Assembly: GCA_030323885.1 (NCBI GenBank)
Contig: CM059193.1
Coordinates: forward strand, 78,767,447-78,831,446
Source: Branchipolynoe longqiensis
Taxonomy: Eukaryota; Annelida; Polychaeta; Phyllodocida; Polynoidae
Length of the DNA: 64,000 nt
Direction: 5' to 3'
The notes under the pieces were generated by a model, which made no database searches, was not told the origin of the DNA, and saw only the letters and a list, made by a program, of their open reading frames with translations. Below are positions 9,396-20,573 of the stretch, piece by piece (positions within the stretch are counted from its first letter, which is position 1; the number at the start of each line of letters is the position of its first letter). Position numbers and translations under genes: made by a program.

Positions 9396-9720
9396 CAGTG
9401 TGTTTAGAGTCTACGCTCGGGGTTCTGCGCATGCGTCAATGGGTTATGCACATGCACATATCCGATTAACACGACCCGGGTGACTCGGGTCACCCAAGTT
9501 GTTAGAAATTCAGAGAACACATCAAGTGGAGTTGACAAAACACGTCCCTTGTGCAAAAAGTTTAACCCACCTCTTGGCTGGGGTTGGCTAGGAGTGATGA
9601 CAGCACATTTGTTCGTCAAAAAGTTGCTCGGGTCACCCGAGTTGATTAATTGAATACGCTGAAATTCTGTTCGATTTTGACGCATGCGCAGAACCTTGAG
9701 CATAGAATCTAAACACACTG
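9396..9720. mobile_element. MITE-N, TIR carrying GCGCATGCG
   Basis: Left end CAGTGTGTTTAGAGTCTACG and right end AATCTAAACACACTG are inverted copies. Pairing extends about 45 bp through GGTTCTGCGCATGCGTCAA. The interior has CGGGTGACTCGGGTCACCC and a second GGGTCACCCGAG. TGCGCATGCG resembles an NRF-1 site. No clear target duplication. Confidence 0.7.
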
Positions 9721-9769
9721 AAATTTTAAACCGCCACACCGGGAAGCGGAAAGGAGTGCGGGATGATCG

Positions 9770-10032
9770 GACCGTGCGGGGCTGAGCATGGCGGGGCGGG
9801 GCTGGCGGTGCGGTGCGGGGCGGGGCATGGTGGTGCGGTGTGGGGTGGGGAGGGGCGGGGCTGGGCGGGGCGGGGCCTAGTGGTGCGGTGCGGGCTGGGG
9901 AGGGGCGGGGCGGGACGGGGCAGGGCGGGGCGTGGCGGTGCTGTGCGTGGCGGGGCGGGGCGGTGCTTTGCAAGGCGGTGCTTTGCGGGGCGGGGCGGGG
10001 CGGGGTGGGGCGGGGCGGGGCGAGGCGGGATG
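9770..10032. repeat. GGGGCGGGGC/GGCGGTGC simple repeat
   Basis: Irregular tandem of GGGGCGGGGC and GTGGTGCGGTGC units, over 80% G+C with strong strand asymmetry. It would support many G-quadruplexes. The long ORFs on both strands are compositional. Confidence 0.9.
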
Positions 10033-10429
10033 GGAAGGAGACAACGTGAGGAAAGGGTCCAGGTGGTAGGGTGGTGTGGGGGGAGAAAGTGTGGTGAGGA
10101 AGGCGGGGAACAGGAACAGAACAAGACGTGGTGGGAAGGGAAGGATCCAGTCAAGGGAAGTGGTCGAGAGCGAGGGTGGCTGTGGGGGTGGGCTGGCATG
10201 TGTCCTCATCGCGGTAATTTTCCTCCGCCGCAAACAAAGCGCCGATTCCCCCCACGCTCCCTCATACACGTACCGCCCCCAGCCTCCCCCTTCATCACCA
10301 CGTCCCCCCCCGCCCTGTACACGTTCTGCACACAACCCTTGCCTACATATATGTATAATCTATATATATTCATTTCCTATATATATATATATATATCCAG
10401 TGCGTGAATGACAGTATTTGGCCGCACTG

Positions 10430-10575
10430 GTAGGGTTATGGGTGATGGCCCTACCTGGCCCAACTGTGAAAAGGAGCCAACCATAAAGTAGTACACAACA
10501 TATGGGTGATAATATAGGGAACATTCCCTTCCATGCTGTTATACTCGCACAATCCTTATACATCACATGTATATA
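10430..10575 (+). repeat. rep-G copy
   Basis: Contains GTAGTACACAACATATGGGTG and CATGCTGTTATACTCGCACA. Related stretches lie at 29855-29915, 36352-36422 and 41745-41885. Class unknown. Confidence 0.6.
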
Positions 10576-10648
10576 TTATATTTAGAATAATTTTAATATA
10601 CATATATATATATATGTATATCCTATATAGACATAGTACCAACACACA

Positions 10649-10986
10649 GTTTTTGTTGTATTGTTGGATGGAGTTTTGCGTCTTGGCAAAATCTAAGGTA
10701 ATATCAGGACGAGTACCGACTTGTGACAGGGCACACTCATGGTGACTTTATAGTGCTGCTCCATTGTGAGACCAAGGGGCTAGCACCGTGACCCAGCATC
10801 CCACACAGTCACATTATCCTGATATGGTGCTAACCAGTCCATGTCATATCCTAGTAATGCCGATTGACAAGCTAGGAAGCGACAAGTCTCAAATTTGTAA
10901 GTTATTGGTGTGACTCGACCAGGAATCGAACTACCGACCTTCCACACCAGAAGCCTGCGTGCTAACCGATTCGGCCACCGCGTCCA
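10649..10986 (-). mobile_element. SINE-B copy, near full length
   Basis: Minus strand, from TTGTTGGATGGAGTTTTGCG to the head CCGACCTTCCACACCAGAAG and GATTCGGCCACCGCGTCC. Confidence 0.85.
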
Positions 10987-11197
10987 ATGCTAATACACAG
11001 ATGTATATACAAATATCCAAGGTAGTACTAATTCATGCACCAACAATACTTATAGGGACTATATTTATATTTGGTTGAAGTACTGTATCTATGTAGGGAC
11101 AATTGATGTGTGGATTGGTCTCACATATAATGTGAGCAACTGGCCTCTAGCGCACCTGTCACCGGTTATATACTACCCAAGCTGACCAATGTACCTC

Positions 11198-11513
11198 ATT
11201 AAAGCTGCAACATCAAATTTTCAAAACCAAAACAATTATCTAAATTTGATTCTACATATCTAACTTAGATACTGGTGAACTTATTAAACATTTGTCGCCA
11301 CATAGAAGGATATGCTGGATATGTATGGTGTCAGAGTTTTGCCATGCCTGCCAAAATTAATTTGACATGGTTGTACTTCAAATACCTCAAAAGTTAGCTG
11401 CTTAAAATACAATTTACTTCAAACTAAAGTAAGGTAGATAATAGCAGTCAGCCTAATATATTTATCTCAGAAAATGACAGAAACTCAAAACCATCCGACT
11501 ATGCAACTCTAAT
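11198..11513. mobile_element. MITE-R copy 1
   Basis: Ends ATTAAAGCTGCAACATC (left) and CCGACTATGCAACTCTAAT (right) are imperfect inverted repeats. The body reads ACTTAGATACTGGTGAACTT and TTTATCTCAGAAAATGACAG, shared with 26321-26680 and 37079-38541. Confidence 0.7.
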
Positions 11514-11590
11514 ACAGACCTAGATGTGCTCCAGGCAGCTCCACTAGCACCAACCAACACCTTCTAGAACGTTTCTAGAATAATATATGA

Positions 11591-11655
11591 ACTCCAATAG
11601 CCGATGATAAAAAATCAATGTGCTCTAGAGGCGTCGTTAAATAAAAACAACCTTT
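11591..11655 (+). mobile_element. SINE-D 3' fragment
   Basis: 5'-truncated: CTCCAATAGCCGATGATAAA, TCAATGTGCTCTAGAGGCG, TCGTTAAATAAAAACAACC. Short 3' pieces like this are the usual product of incomplete target-primed reverse transcription. Confidence 0.8.
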
Positions 11656-11701
11656 CTAGAATATTATTAGCATAAAATACCTTACACCACGCATAACATG
11701 G

Positions 11702-12007
11702 TGTGGTGTTCTCTGTGGCGGAGTGGTTAGAGTGTCTGACTTTTTTCTGGTCAGACTCCTAATCTGAGGGTCGGTGGTTCGATTCCCTGTGCCCCCACCT
11801 CTGCCAATTTGGATTTCCACCGCTGTGGATAACTGATCAAAGGCCAGTTGCTCTCATACCATGTCTATGTGGTGTGGGAGCTTCACAATCCCTTGGGTCG
11901 GTAAAAGTGTAGGCTCAGGCTTTCTATCGCCAAACTGTCTAATGGTGAAAACAAGTCTAGTCAGACTTATCCATGACAGGCAGTATAAATCTTCAAGAAG
12001 AAAAAAA
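11702..12007 (+). mobile_element. SINE-A copy, best preserved
   Basis: The head folds like a tRNA anticodon arm: TCAGA (11751-11755), loop CTCCTAA, TCTGA (11763-11767), giving anticodon CCT (Arg-type). The B box is GGTTCGATTCC. The body ends TATAAATCTTCAAG plus an A tail. The reference copy for this family. Confidence 0.85.
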
Positions 12008-12108
12008 TGGTCTTTTCACTGTTAGAGGTTACAAGACACACCTGATAACAATACAGATTTAATATAACGCCTTCACCAGCAGGTACTGTTTTATTTGTTT
12101 GTTTTGGG

Positions 12109-12329
12109 TTTTTTTGTTGAAGATTTATGCTGCCAGTCATGGATATGTCTGAATAGACTTGTTTTCACCATTAGACAGTTGGTCGATAACAAGTTTGAGC
12201 CTACACTTTTACTGACCGAAGGAATTTTTAACCACCCACACCAGATAGAATGGTATGAGAGCAACTGGCCATTGATGATTCTGTAGGTTATACACAGGAG
12301 TGGAAATCCAAATTAGAAGAGGTGATGAC
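12109..12329 (-). mobile_element. SINE-A copy lacking its tRNA head
   Basis: Minus strand, from the tail TTTTTTTGTTGAAGATTTA to TCCAAATTAGAAGAGGTGAT, then directly joined to SINE-B 3' sequence at about 12330. The head is missing. Confidence 0.75.
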
Positions 12330-12735
12330 ATCCTCGCAACATCTAAGGTCATATCAGGATGGGTACCAACTGGTGATAGTGAGTGTAATATATACGTAAA
12401 AGACATCCAGGCATGTGTGGAGAACAAAGGATATGTAAATGAGATGACGTCATAGACAAAGGGTGCCGGCGGTTCAGGGCCCTGGACGGGGAATAAAGCA
12501 TTCAGTATCCAGAAGTCAAAATGTTCAGGCATTGTACTTTTGCAGTGAGCACTCTTGGTGATTTTGTAGTGCTTCCCCGATTGGAGACCAAGTCAGTGGC
12601 GCTATGACCCAATTTTTCACTCAAGTTTGATTATCCTGATGTTGGGGCTAACCAGTCAATGTCCTGTCCTACTGTAATGTCAAATGCGAGGCTAGGTAGC
12701 AACAAGTATCAATTTTATAATTCGTGAATTGTACA
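12330..12735 (-). mobile_element. SINE-B copy split by a 161-bp insert
   Basis: Minus strand. The tail side (CGCAACATCTAAGGTCATATC, 12335-12383) and the body (GCACTCTTGGTGATTTTGTA onward from 12545) are separated by a foreign segment with GTGAG on both sides. The head is lost. Confidence 0.75.
12384..12544. mobile_element. Solo-LTR-like insertion, 161 bp
   Basis: It lies inside a SINE-B copy, starts TGTAATATATACG, ends TTTTGCA and is bounded by direct GTGAG repeats (12379-12383 and 12545-12549). TG...CA ends plus a 5-bp duplication fit a solo LTR. An AATAAA signal (12492-12497) and TATA-like start agree. No other copy is seen in the window, so the parent element is unknown. Confidence 0.55.
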
Positions 12736-12756
12736 TATTCCATATATTCTATCAGA

Positions 12757-12826
12757 TAGTATGCCCCGTCCGGATATGACCGTTGATGTTGCTAGGACGG
12801 AAAACAATAAACAAACAAACAAAAAA
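12757..12826 (+). mobile_element. SINE-B tail fragment
   Basis: CCCGTCCGGATATGACCG, GATGTTGCTAGGACGG, then AACAATAAACAAACAAACAA: the family 3' end with a CAAA-type tail. Confidence 0.75.
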
Positions 12827-13127
12827 GATAGTATGCCCTTCATTGTAGCAACAAATACTTAATAAGAGCACTAGTATTTAAGTTGGATATGGAGATTCAA
12901 ATCTAGATAAGTATTTTGCTTTCGAAAGTTTGGCCACATTTTTCTTTCTTGCAATTTACAAACAGCTACAACGTGTAAACAAGAAACAACAGCAAACCCG
13001 AAATTTTAATTAAAACAAAAATCAAAAGATTTGAATCAAATTGGACTAGAGATGCCCGGCAGTGAAAACCAGCGTTAACACACTTGTTTTCCTTTATGGG
13101 CAGGGTAAATCAAATCATGACCAAAAG

Positions 13128-13228
13128 AAAACGTTGACTCGACAAAGGTTCGAATCCAGGGGTTCGAATCCCACGACCTTCCCAAATGAGAGACTGACGC
13201 ACAACTCATTCGGCCATCCCGTCTGGTG
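13128..13228 (-). mobile_element. SINE-C/B tRNA-like head only
   Basis: Inverted head: GTTGACTCGACAAAGGTTCG to CATTCGGCCATCCCGTCTGG. A duplicated GGTTCGAAT B box is visible on this strand. The body is absent. Confidence 0.6.
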
Positions 13229-13635
13229 TTTTGGACTCTATTTGAAGATAATCCTTATGATACATTTTCAGTAGGATTTTTTTACAGGAACGCAAAAACT
13301 GTTCGACAAGTCAGGTACACACACTCAGATACGAGAAAGATGGTCTTTAAAATATCCCATAGTTGTTGTCTACAAATTGTGAATTTTTGACGGTCCACAA
13401 AACACACCCGCTGCAGTCAAGCTGACCTTCGTGATGGGGAGCATCAAGACGCTAGTAGGGGGTAGGGAAGGTTCCATTTAAACCGGGGCGAGTTTCCGGA
13501 CAACGGATAGCAGTAACGGTTGTTCACGCAAGTCTGAGTGCCGCGCGTGCGCGCGAGTGCGTGTGAGTTTGCTGGATTGAGCAGCTTAAAGCGACTTTCA
13601 GTCTGTTTGTCCAGGTCAGTCTGTTTGTCCAGGAG
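13229..13635. other. No gene; small tandem duplication
   Basis: Unrecognised DNA. At about 13598-13633 the segment TCAGTCTGTTTGTCCAGG occurs twice in tandem. A GC-rich stretch (GCGCGTGCGCGCGAGTGCGT) lies just before it. Confidence 0.6.
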
Positions 13636-13892
13636 TAGTACTGACTGGCTTCCTGCGCGGGAGGTCCAGGGTTCAAACACCGGCAGAGTCAAAGCAATGA
13701 CTTACAAAATGCAAAGGCCTAATTGTCGCTACCTAGCCTGACGCACAGCATTAGTAGGGTAGGTCATGGACGTGTTTGTTCAGTATCAGGATAAGAAGGT
13801 GGCTGAGTGCGATTAGTGGGTCATGGTACCCATCCTGATGTCTTTAGATGTTGCCAAGACGTAGAACTCCAACAAACAACCATCCAACTATA
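13636..13892 (+). mobile_element. SINE-B copy with internal deletion
   Basis: Head GGTCCAGGGTTCAAACACCG, then CAATGACTTACAAAATGC, then the tail TTAGATGTTGCCAAGACGTA and CAACAAACAACCATCC. About 100 bp of the middle body are missing. Confidence 0.75.
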
Positions 13893-14111
13893 CGACCAAC
13901 TTAAAGGTATGGCTGTCAGACGAGTTAGAATAAAAACCATGGATACGGATAAGTTATTACTGAAAGGAAATGTACGCTCAAAGCATTGCATCATGTTTCT
14001 CTAGGCTGAGGCATATGACCGGAAGTGACGCATATATAGCCACTGAACGGTACTTCCGGTTTAGGAACACCTCCGCTGACTGTGGGGCCTGCCTCAGTCG
14101 CTGAACTCTGC

Positions 14112-16872
14112 TAAGCCGCTAGAAGTGGTGCGGGTGGGGGAGGGGGTGGGAGGTGGTAGAAGCAGGTGAAATGTGGGGTGAGTGGGGGGGAGGGGGGGAG
14201 GGGGGAGAAGCAGGTGGAATGTGGGGGGACTGGGGGAGGGATGGGAGGTGGGAGAAGCAGGTGAAATGTGGGGGGACTGGGGGGAGGGGTGGGAGGTGGG
14301 AGAAGCAGGTGCAATGTGGGGTGAGTGGGGGGAGGGTGGGAGGTGGGAGAAGCAGGTGAAATGTGGGGTGAGTGGGAGGGGAGAGGGGTTGGGAGGTGGG
14401 AGAAGCAGGTGAAATGTGGGGTGAGTGGGGGGAGGGGGTGGGAGGTGGGAGAAGCAGGTGAAATGTGGGGTGAGTGGGGGAGGGGGTGGGAGGTGGGAGA
14501 AGCAGGTGAAATGTGGGGTGAGTGGAGGGGAGAGGGTGGGAGGTGGGCGAAGCAGGTGAAATGTGGGGTGAGTGGAGGGGAGGGGTGGGAGGTGGGAGAG
14601 GCAGGTGAAATGTGGGGTGAGTGGGGGGAGGGGGTGGGAGGTGGGGAGGCGGGTGAAATGTGGGGTGAGTGGGGGGGAGTGGGAGGGGGAGGAGGGTGTG
14701 GGGTGAGGTGGGGGAGGGAGGGGAGGTGGGAGGAGCAGGTGAGGTGGGGGTGGAGTGGGGGGGGGGGGTGGGAGGTGGGAGAAGCAGGTGAAATGTGGGG
14801 TGAGTGGGGGGAGGGGGTGGGAGGTGGGAGAGGCAGGTGGAATGTGGGGTGAGTGGGGGGAGGGGTGGGGGGTGGGAGAAGCAGGTGAAATGTGGGGTGA
14901 GTGGGGGGGAGGGGGTGGGAGGTGGAGGAGCAGGGGAAGTGGGGGTGGGTGGGGGGAGGGGGTGGGAGGTGGGAGAGGGGCAGGTGAGTGTGGGGGGGTG
15001 GGGGGAGGGGGGGGGAGGTGGGGGGGAGCAGGTGAGGTGTGGGGGGAGTGGAGGGGGGGTGGGTGTGGGAGAGGCAGGTGGGATGGGGGTGAGTGGGGGG
15101 GGGGTGGGAGGTGGGGGAGGGGGGAGGGTGGTGGGGGAGGGGTGGGGGGAGGGGGAGGGAGGTGGGGGGAGTGGGGGGAGGGTGGGAGGGGGGGGGTGGA
15201 GGGGGTGGGGGGGGGAGGGGGTGGAGGTGGGAGAAGGGGGGGTGGGGTGGAGTGGGGGGGGTGGGAGGTGGGGGGGCAGGTGGAGTGGGGGTGGGGGGGA
15301 GGGGGGTGGGAGGTGGGAGAAGGGGGGAGTGTGGGGTGGGGGGGGGAGGGGGTGGGGTGGAGGAAGCGGTGGAGTGTGGGGTGAGTGGGGGGAGGGGGGG
15401 GGAGGTGGGAGGGGGTGGAGTGGGGGGGGAGGGGGGGGAGGGGTGGGGGGTGGGGGAGGGGTGGGTGGATGGGGGGGAGGGGGGGGGGGGGGTGGGAGGT
15501 GGGAGGGGGTGGGGTGGGGGTGAGTGGGGGGGGGGTGGGGGGTGGGGAAGGCAGGTGATGGGGGGTGAGGGGGGGGAGGGTGGGGGGTGGGAGGGAGGTG
15601 GAGTGTGGGGGGTGGGGGGGAGGGGGGGAGGTGGGGGAGGGGTGGAGTGGGGGTGAGTGGGGGGAGGGGGTGGGAGGGGGGAGGTGGGAGTGGGGGTGAG
15701 GGGGGGAGGGGGGGAGGTGGGAGGGGGGTGAGGTGGGGGGGGGTGGGGGGAGGGGTGGGGGTGGGAGGAGCGGGGAGGTGGGGTGAGTGGGGGGGGGGGT
15801 GGGGGTGGGGAGGGAGGGGGATGTGGGGGGGGGGGGGGGGGGGTGGGGGGGGAGGGGGGGTGAGGGGTGGGGGGGGGGGGGGGTGGGGGTGGGGGGGGGG
15901 AGGTGGTGGGGGGAGGGGGGGGAGGTGGGGGGGGAGGGAGGGGGGAGGGGGGGGGGTGGGGGGAGGGGGGTGGGGAGGGGGGGGAGTGTGGGGGGGGGGG
16001 GGGGGGGGTGGGAGGGGGGGGAGGGGTGGGGGGTGGGGTGGGGGGGGGGGGGTGGGAGGTGGGGAGGAGGGGTGGTGGGGGGGGGGGGAGGGGGGGGGGG
16101 TGGGGGGGGGAGGGGGAGGTGGGGGGGAGGGGGGGGGAGGGGGTGGGGGTGGGGGAGGCGGGGGGAGGGGGGGTGGGGGGGGGGGGGGGGGGGGGGGGGG
16201 GAGAGGGGGGTGGGGGTGGGGGGGGGGGGGGGGGTGGGGGGGGGAGGAGTGGGGGGAGGGGGGGGGGAGGGGGGGGGGGGGTGGGAGGGGGGGAGGGTGA
16301 GGGGGGGGGGGGGGGGGGGGAGGGGGTGGGGGGTGGGGGGGAGGGGGGAGGGGGGGGGGTGGGGGGGGGGGGGGGGGGAGGGGGGGGGGGGGGGGGGGGA
16401 GGGGGGGGGAGGGGGGGGGGGGGTGGGGGGGGGGGGAGTGGGGGGGGGTGGGGGGGGGGGGAGGGGGGTGGGGGGGGAGGGGGGGGGGGGGAGGGGGGGG
16501 GGGGGGGGGTGGGGGGGGGGGGGGGAGGGGGGGGGGGGGGTGGGGGGGGGGGGGGTGGGGGGGGGGGAGGGGGGGGGGGGGGGGGGGGAGGTGGGGGGGG
16601 GGGGGGGGGGGAGGGGGGGGGGAGGGGGGGGGGGGGGGGGGGGGGTGGGGGGGGGGGGGGGGAGGGGGGGAGGGGGGGGGGGGGGTGGGGGGGGGGGGGG
16701 GTGGGGGGGGGTGGGGGGGGGGGGGTGGGGGGAGGGGTGGGGGGGGGGGGGGGGTGGAGGTGGGGGGGGGGGGGGGGGAGGGGGGGGGGGGGGGGGGGGG
16801 GGGGGAGGGGGGGGTGGGGGGGGGGGGGGGGGGGGGGGGGGAGGGGGGGGGGGGGGGGGGGGGAGGTGGGGG

Positions 16873-16913
<41 letters not shown>

Positions 16914-17070
16914 GGGGGGAGGGGGGGGGGGGGGGGGGAGGGGTGGGGGGGGGGTGGGGGGGGGGGAGGGGGTGGGGGGGGGGGGGGGGGGGGGGTGGGG
17001 AGGGGGGGGGGGGGGTGGGGGGGGGGGTGGGGGGGGGGTGGGGGGGGGGGGGGGGGGGTGGGGGGGGGGT

Positions 17071-17108
<38 letters not shown>

Positions 17109-19570
17109 GGGGGGGGGGGGGGGGGGGGGGTGGGGGGGGGGGGAGGGGGTGGGAGGGGGGTGAGTGGGGGGGGGGGGGGAGGGGGGGGGGGGGGGGGGGG
17201 AGGGGGGTGGGGGGGGGGGGGGGGGTGGGGGGGTGGGGAGGGGTGGAGTGGGGGGGGGGGGGGGGGGGGGGGGGGGGAGGGGTGGGGGGGGGGGTGGGGG
17301 GGGGGGGGGGAGGGGGGGGGGGAGGGGGGGGGGGGGGGGGGAGGGGGGGGGGGTGGGGGGGGGGGGGGGGGGGGGGGGAGGTGGGGGGGGGGGGGGGGGG
17401 GGGGGGGGGTGGGGAGGGGGGGAGGGGGGGGGAGGGGGGGGAGGGGGGGGTGGGGGGGGGGGGGGGGGTGGGGGGGGGGGGGGGGGTGGGAGGGTGGGGG
17501 TGGGGGGGGAGGGGTGGGGGGGTGGGGGGAGGTGGGGGGGGGAGGTGGTGGGGGGAGGGGGGGGAGGGGGGGGGGTGGGGAGGGTGGGGGGGTGGGGGGG
17601 TGGGGGGGGGGGTGGGGGGGGGAGGGGGAGGGGGGGGGGGGTGGGGGGGGAGGGGGGGGGGGGGGAGGGGGGAGGGGGGGGGGGGGGTGGGGGGGGGGTG
17701 GGAGGGGGGAGGGTGGTGGGGTGGGGGGTGGGGGGGGGGTGGGGGGGGTGAGGAGGTGTGGGGGGAGGGGGGGGGGGTGGGGGGGGGGAGAGGGAGGTGG
17801 AGTGGGGGGGTGGGGGGGAGGGGTGGGGGTGGGAGAGGGGGTGGGGGTGAGTGGGGGGGGGGTGGGGGAGGGGGGGGGGGGTGGGAGAGGAGGGGGGAGT
17901 GGGGGGGGTGGGGGGGGGGGGGGGGGGGGGGAAGGTGGGGAGTGGGGGGAGGGGGGGGGTGGGAGGGAGGTGGTGGGGGTGGGGGGGTGGGGGGGGTGGG
18001 GGGGGGAGGGGTGGGGGTGGGAGGGGAGTGATGGGGGGGTGGGGAGGGGGGGGAGGTGGGAGGGGTAGGGGAGTGGGGGGGACTGGGGGGAGGGGGGGGA
18101 GGTGGGGGGAGGAGGGGGAGTGGGGTGAGGGGAGGGGAGGGGGGGTGGAGGGGAGGTGGAATGGGGGGGAGTGGGGGGAGGGGGTGGGGGTGGGGAGCAG
18201 GTGAATGTGGGGGGATGGGGGGGGGTGGGGGAGGGGGAGGAGGTGAATGTGGGGTGAGTGGGGGAGGGGGGGGGGGGGGGGGAGGAGGGAAGGTGGGGGT
18301 GGTGGGGGGAGGGGTGGGGGGTGGGGGAGCAGGTGAAATGTGGGGGGTGGGGGGAGGGGTGGGAGGTGGGGAGGGAGGGGGTGTGGGGTGAGGGGGGGGG
18401 GGGGGGTGGGGGGTGGGAGGAGGGGGTGAGGGGGTGGGGTGGGTGGGGGGAGGGGGTGGGGGTGGGAGGAGCAGGTGAGATGTGGGGTGAGGGGGGGGGG
18501 GGTGGGAGGTGGGGAGGCGGTGGATGTGGGGGAGTGGTGGGGGGAGGGGGGGGGGGTGGGAGAGCGGGTGGAATGTGGGGTGAGTGGGGGGAGGGGGTGG
18601 GAGGTGGGGAGGGGTGAAAGGTGGGGTGGTGGGGGGAGGGGTGGGAGGTGGGGAAGCAGGTGAGTGTGGGGTGAGTGGGGGAGGGGGTGGGAGGTGGGAG
18701 AGGGAGGTGAAATGTGGGGTGAGGGGGGGGGGGTGGGAGGTGGGAGAGGCAGGTGAGGTGTGGGGTGGGGGGGGGAGGGGGTGGGAGGTGGGGAAGCAGG
18801 TGAAAGGGTGGGGTGGGTGGGAGGGGGGGGTGGGGAGGTGGGGGAGGGAGGTGAAGTGGGGGGTGAGTGGGGGGGGGGGTGGGAGGGGGAGAGGCAGGTG
18901 AGATGTGGGGTGAGGGGGGAGGGGGTGGGGGTGGGAGGGAGATGGGGGGAGTGGGGGGGGTGGGGGTGGGGGAGAAGGGGAATGTGGGGGGAGTGGGGGG
19001 GGGGGGGGGGAGGGGGGGAGGCAGGTGAGATGGGGGTGAGTGGGGGGAGGGGGTGGGAGGTGGGAGAAGCAGGTGAAATGTGGGGGTGAGTGGAGGGAGG
19101 GGTTGGGAGGGTGGGAGAAGCAGGTGAAATGTGGGGTGAGTGGGGGGAGGGGGTGGGAGGTGGGTAGAAGCAGGTGAAATGTGGGGTGAGTGGGGGAGGG
19201 GTGGGAGGTGGGAGAAGGCAGGTGAAATGTGGGGTGAGTGGGGGGAGGGGGTGGGAGGTGGGAGAAGGCAGGTGAAATGTGGGGTGAGTGGAGGGAGGGG
19301 GTGGGAGGTGGGAGAAGCAGGTGAAATGTGGGGTGAGTGGGGGGAGGGGTGGGAGGTGGTAGAAGCAGGTGAAATGTGGGGTGAGTGGGGGGAGGGGTGG
19401 GAGGGTGGGAGAAGCAGGTGAAATGTGGGGTGAGTGGGGAGGAGGCAGGGGGAGGTGGTAGAAGCAGGTGAAATGTGGGGGGTGAGTGGGGGAGGGGGTG
19501 GGAGGTGGGAGAGAAGCAGGTGAAATGTGGGGTGAGTGGGGGGAGGGGTGGGAGGTGGGAGAAGCAGGTG
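14112..19570. repeat. 5.5-kb G-rich minisatellite, ~49-bp unit
   Basis: The unit contains GGGAGGTGGGAGAAGCAGGT, then GAAATGTGGGGTGAGTGGG, then a G/A spacer. Both ends of the array (about 14150-14900 and 19020-19560) keep clear units. Toward the middle the A, T and C landmarks fade, and about 16.2-18.1 kb is nearly pure G with scattered A or T and almost no C. The Gly/Trp/Val/Glu ORFs, up to 733 codons, are artefacts of this sequence. It would be strongly G-quadruplex forming. The poly-G core may be a consensus or base-calling artefact. Confidence 0.9.
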
Positions 19571-20330
19571 AAATTTGAGGACAGTGGTAGGAGAGGGGAG
19601 GTGGAAGGTGAGAGGTGGGAGGTGGGAGGTGAGGTAGGAGGTAGAAGGCGGGAGGTGGGAAAGGGGATGTGGGGTGAGTGGTAGGAGAGGGAAGTTATGC
19701 TGGGAGATGGTGTGCGAGGTAGGAGGCGGGAGCTGGGAGAGGGGATGTGGGGTGGGAGGGAGATGTTAGAATTGGGAGGTGGGAGGTGGGAGGTGGGCGC
19801 TGGGGTGGGAAAGGGAAGGCCAGAGTTCAGAGGTGGATGGAGGAGGTAAAATATGAGCGATTGGGAGGTGGGAGGGGGAGAGGGGGGAAAGGTTAGTTTT
19901 ATTTAACAACGCCGGTAGATTAGATGTCGAACATATGGTCATTCTGACATATTTCGTTTGAGGAATCCCGCTGTGTCCACATAGGCTACTCTTTCTGACA
20001 AGCAGCAAGGGGTCTTTTATATGCACTTTCCCACAGACCACTGGTTGGAACAGCTAATAGCCCAAACTGCAAATGGCCAGCACTGAGCAGGATCGATCGG
20101 ATAACTCCCACACCTTCACAGCTACGTCCCGCTCCCCAGTGGGGGGTGGGGGGGGGGGGGGTGGAAGGTGGGCTGGTAGTGGGGGAGGAAGCCAGAGTTG
20201 AGAGCTGGATGAAGGAGGTGAAATATGGAAGATTGGAAGGTGGGACGTGGGATAGGGGAGGTGGGAGGTGGTGTATGATATGTGGCAGACGGGAGATGGG
20301 ACCTGTATATTTTCATAAATATGAACCTTA
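19571..20330. repeat. Diverged flank of the G-rich array, interrupted by SINE-D
   Basis: Short GGGAGGTGGGAGGTGAGG units. The block containing AGCCAGAGTTGAGAG, GGATG and AAATATG is present on both sides of the SINE-D copy (about 19816-19860 and 20190-20230), so the SINE landed inside this array. Confidence 0.75.
19893..20142 (-). mobile_element. SINE-D copy
   Basis: Minus strand: TTTTATTTAACAACGCC at left, ACATATGGTCATTCTGACAT, GGTCTTTTATATGCACTTTC, and head remnant CAGCTACGTCCCGCTCC at right. Confidence 0.85.
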
Positions 20331-20573
20331 GGCTTCCAGAGGGATGATAATAGTGAGTTGCCCTCCTACTCTCCAGATGAAATATCGCATATATAGTGAG
20401 CTGTGGCTAGGGGACATTGCATCAAGGGTGCCTCGGTAAACTAATAGTTAGGGCATTCGCTTAGCCATGATAGCAATGTGGGTATCAAGTAAGTCCCATT
20501 CTAGGCCTAACCTGGTCCTACTTACTGGCAATACCAGCCGATACCACGCCAACGACAACATATAGTAGACACA

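Noticed and set aside
9077..9483. ORFs with poly-His or poly-Gly runs near the CpG island
   Set aside because: Generated by (GGT)n and the G run. The promoter-like island is kept, but not these ORFs.
9404..10407. Long Ala/Pro- and Gly/Ala-rich ORFs around 9.4-10.4 kb
   Set aside because: The CGGGG repeat is open in four or more frames; no domain or splice structure.
11702..11800. Functional tRNA-Arg(CCT) gene
   Set aside because: The anticodon arm is intact, but the acceptor and D-arm region is altered and the sequence is the head of a dispersed SINE.
15787..18068. Very long Gly-rich ORFs (458, 527 and 733 codons) that could suggest a silk or structural protein
   Set aside because: They are translations of G-run minisatellite DNA, overlap in several frames, and grow longer as the sequence loses A, T and C. 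No start context, domain or codon bias.
20400..20530. A further tRNA-like SINE head (GGTGCCTCGGTAAACTAATAG)
   Set aside because: Only a weak A-box-like match with no convincing B box or family body.
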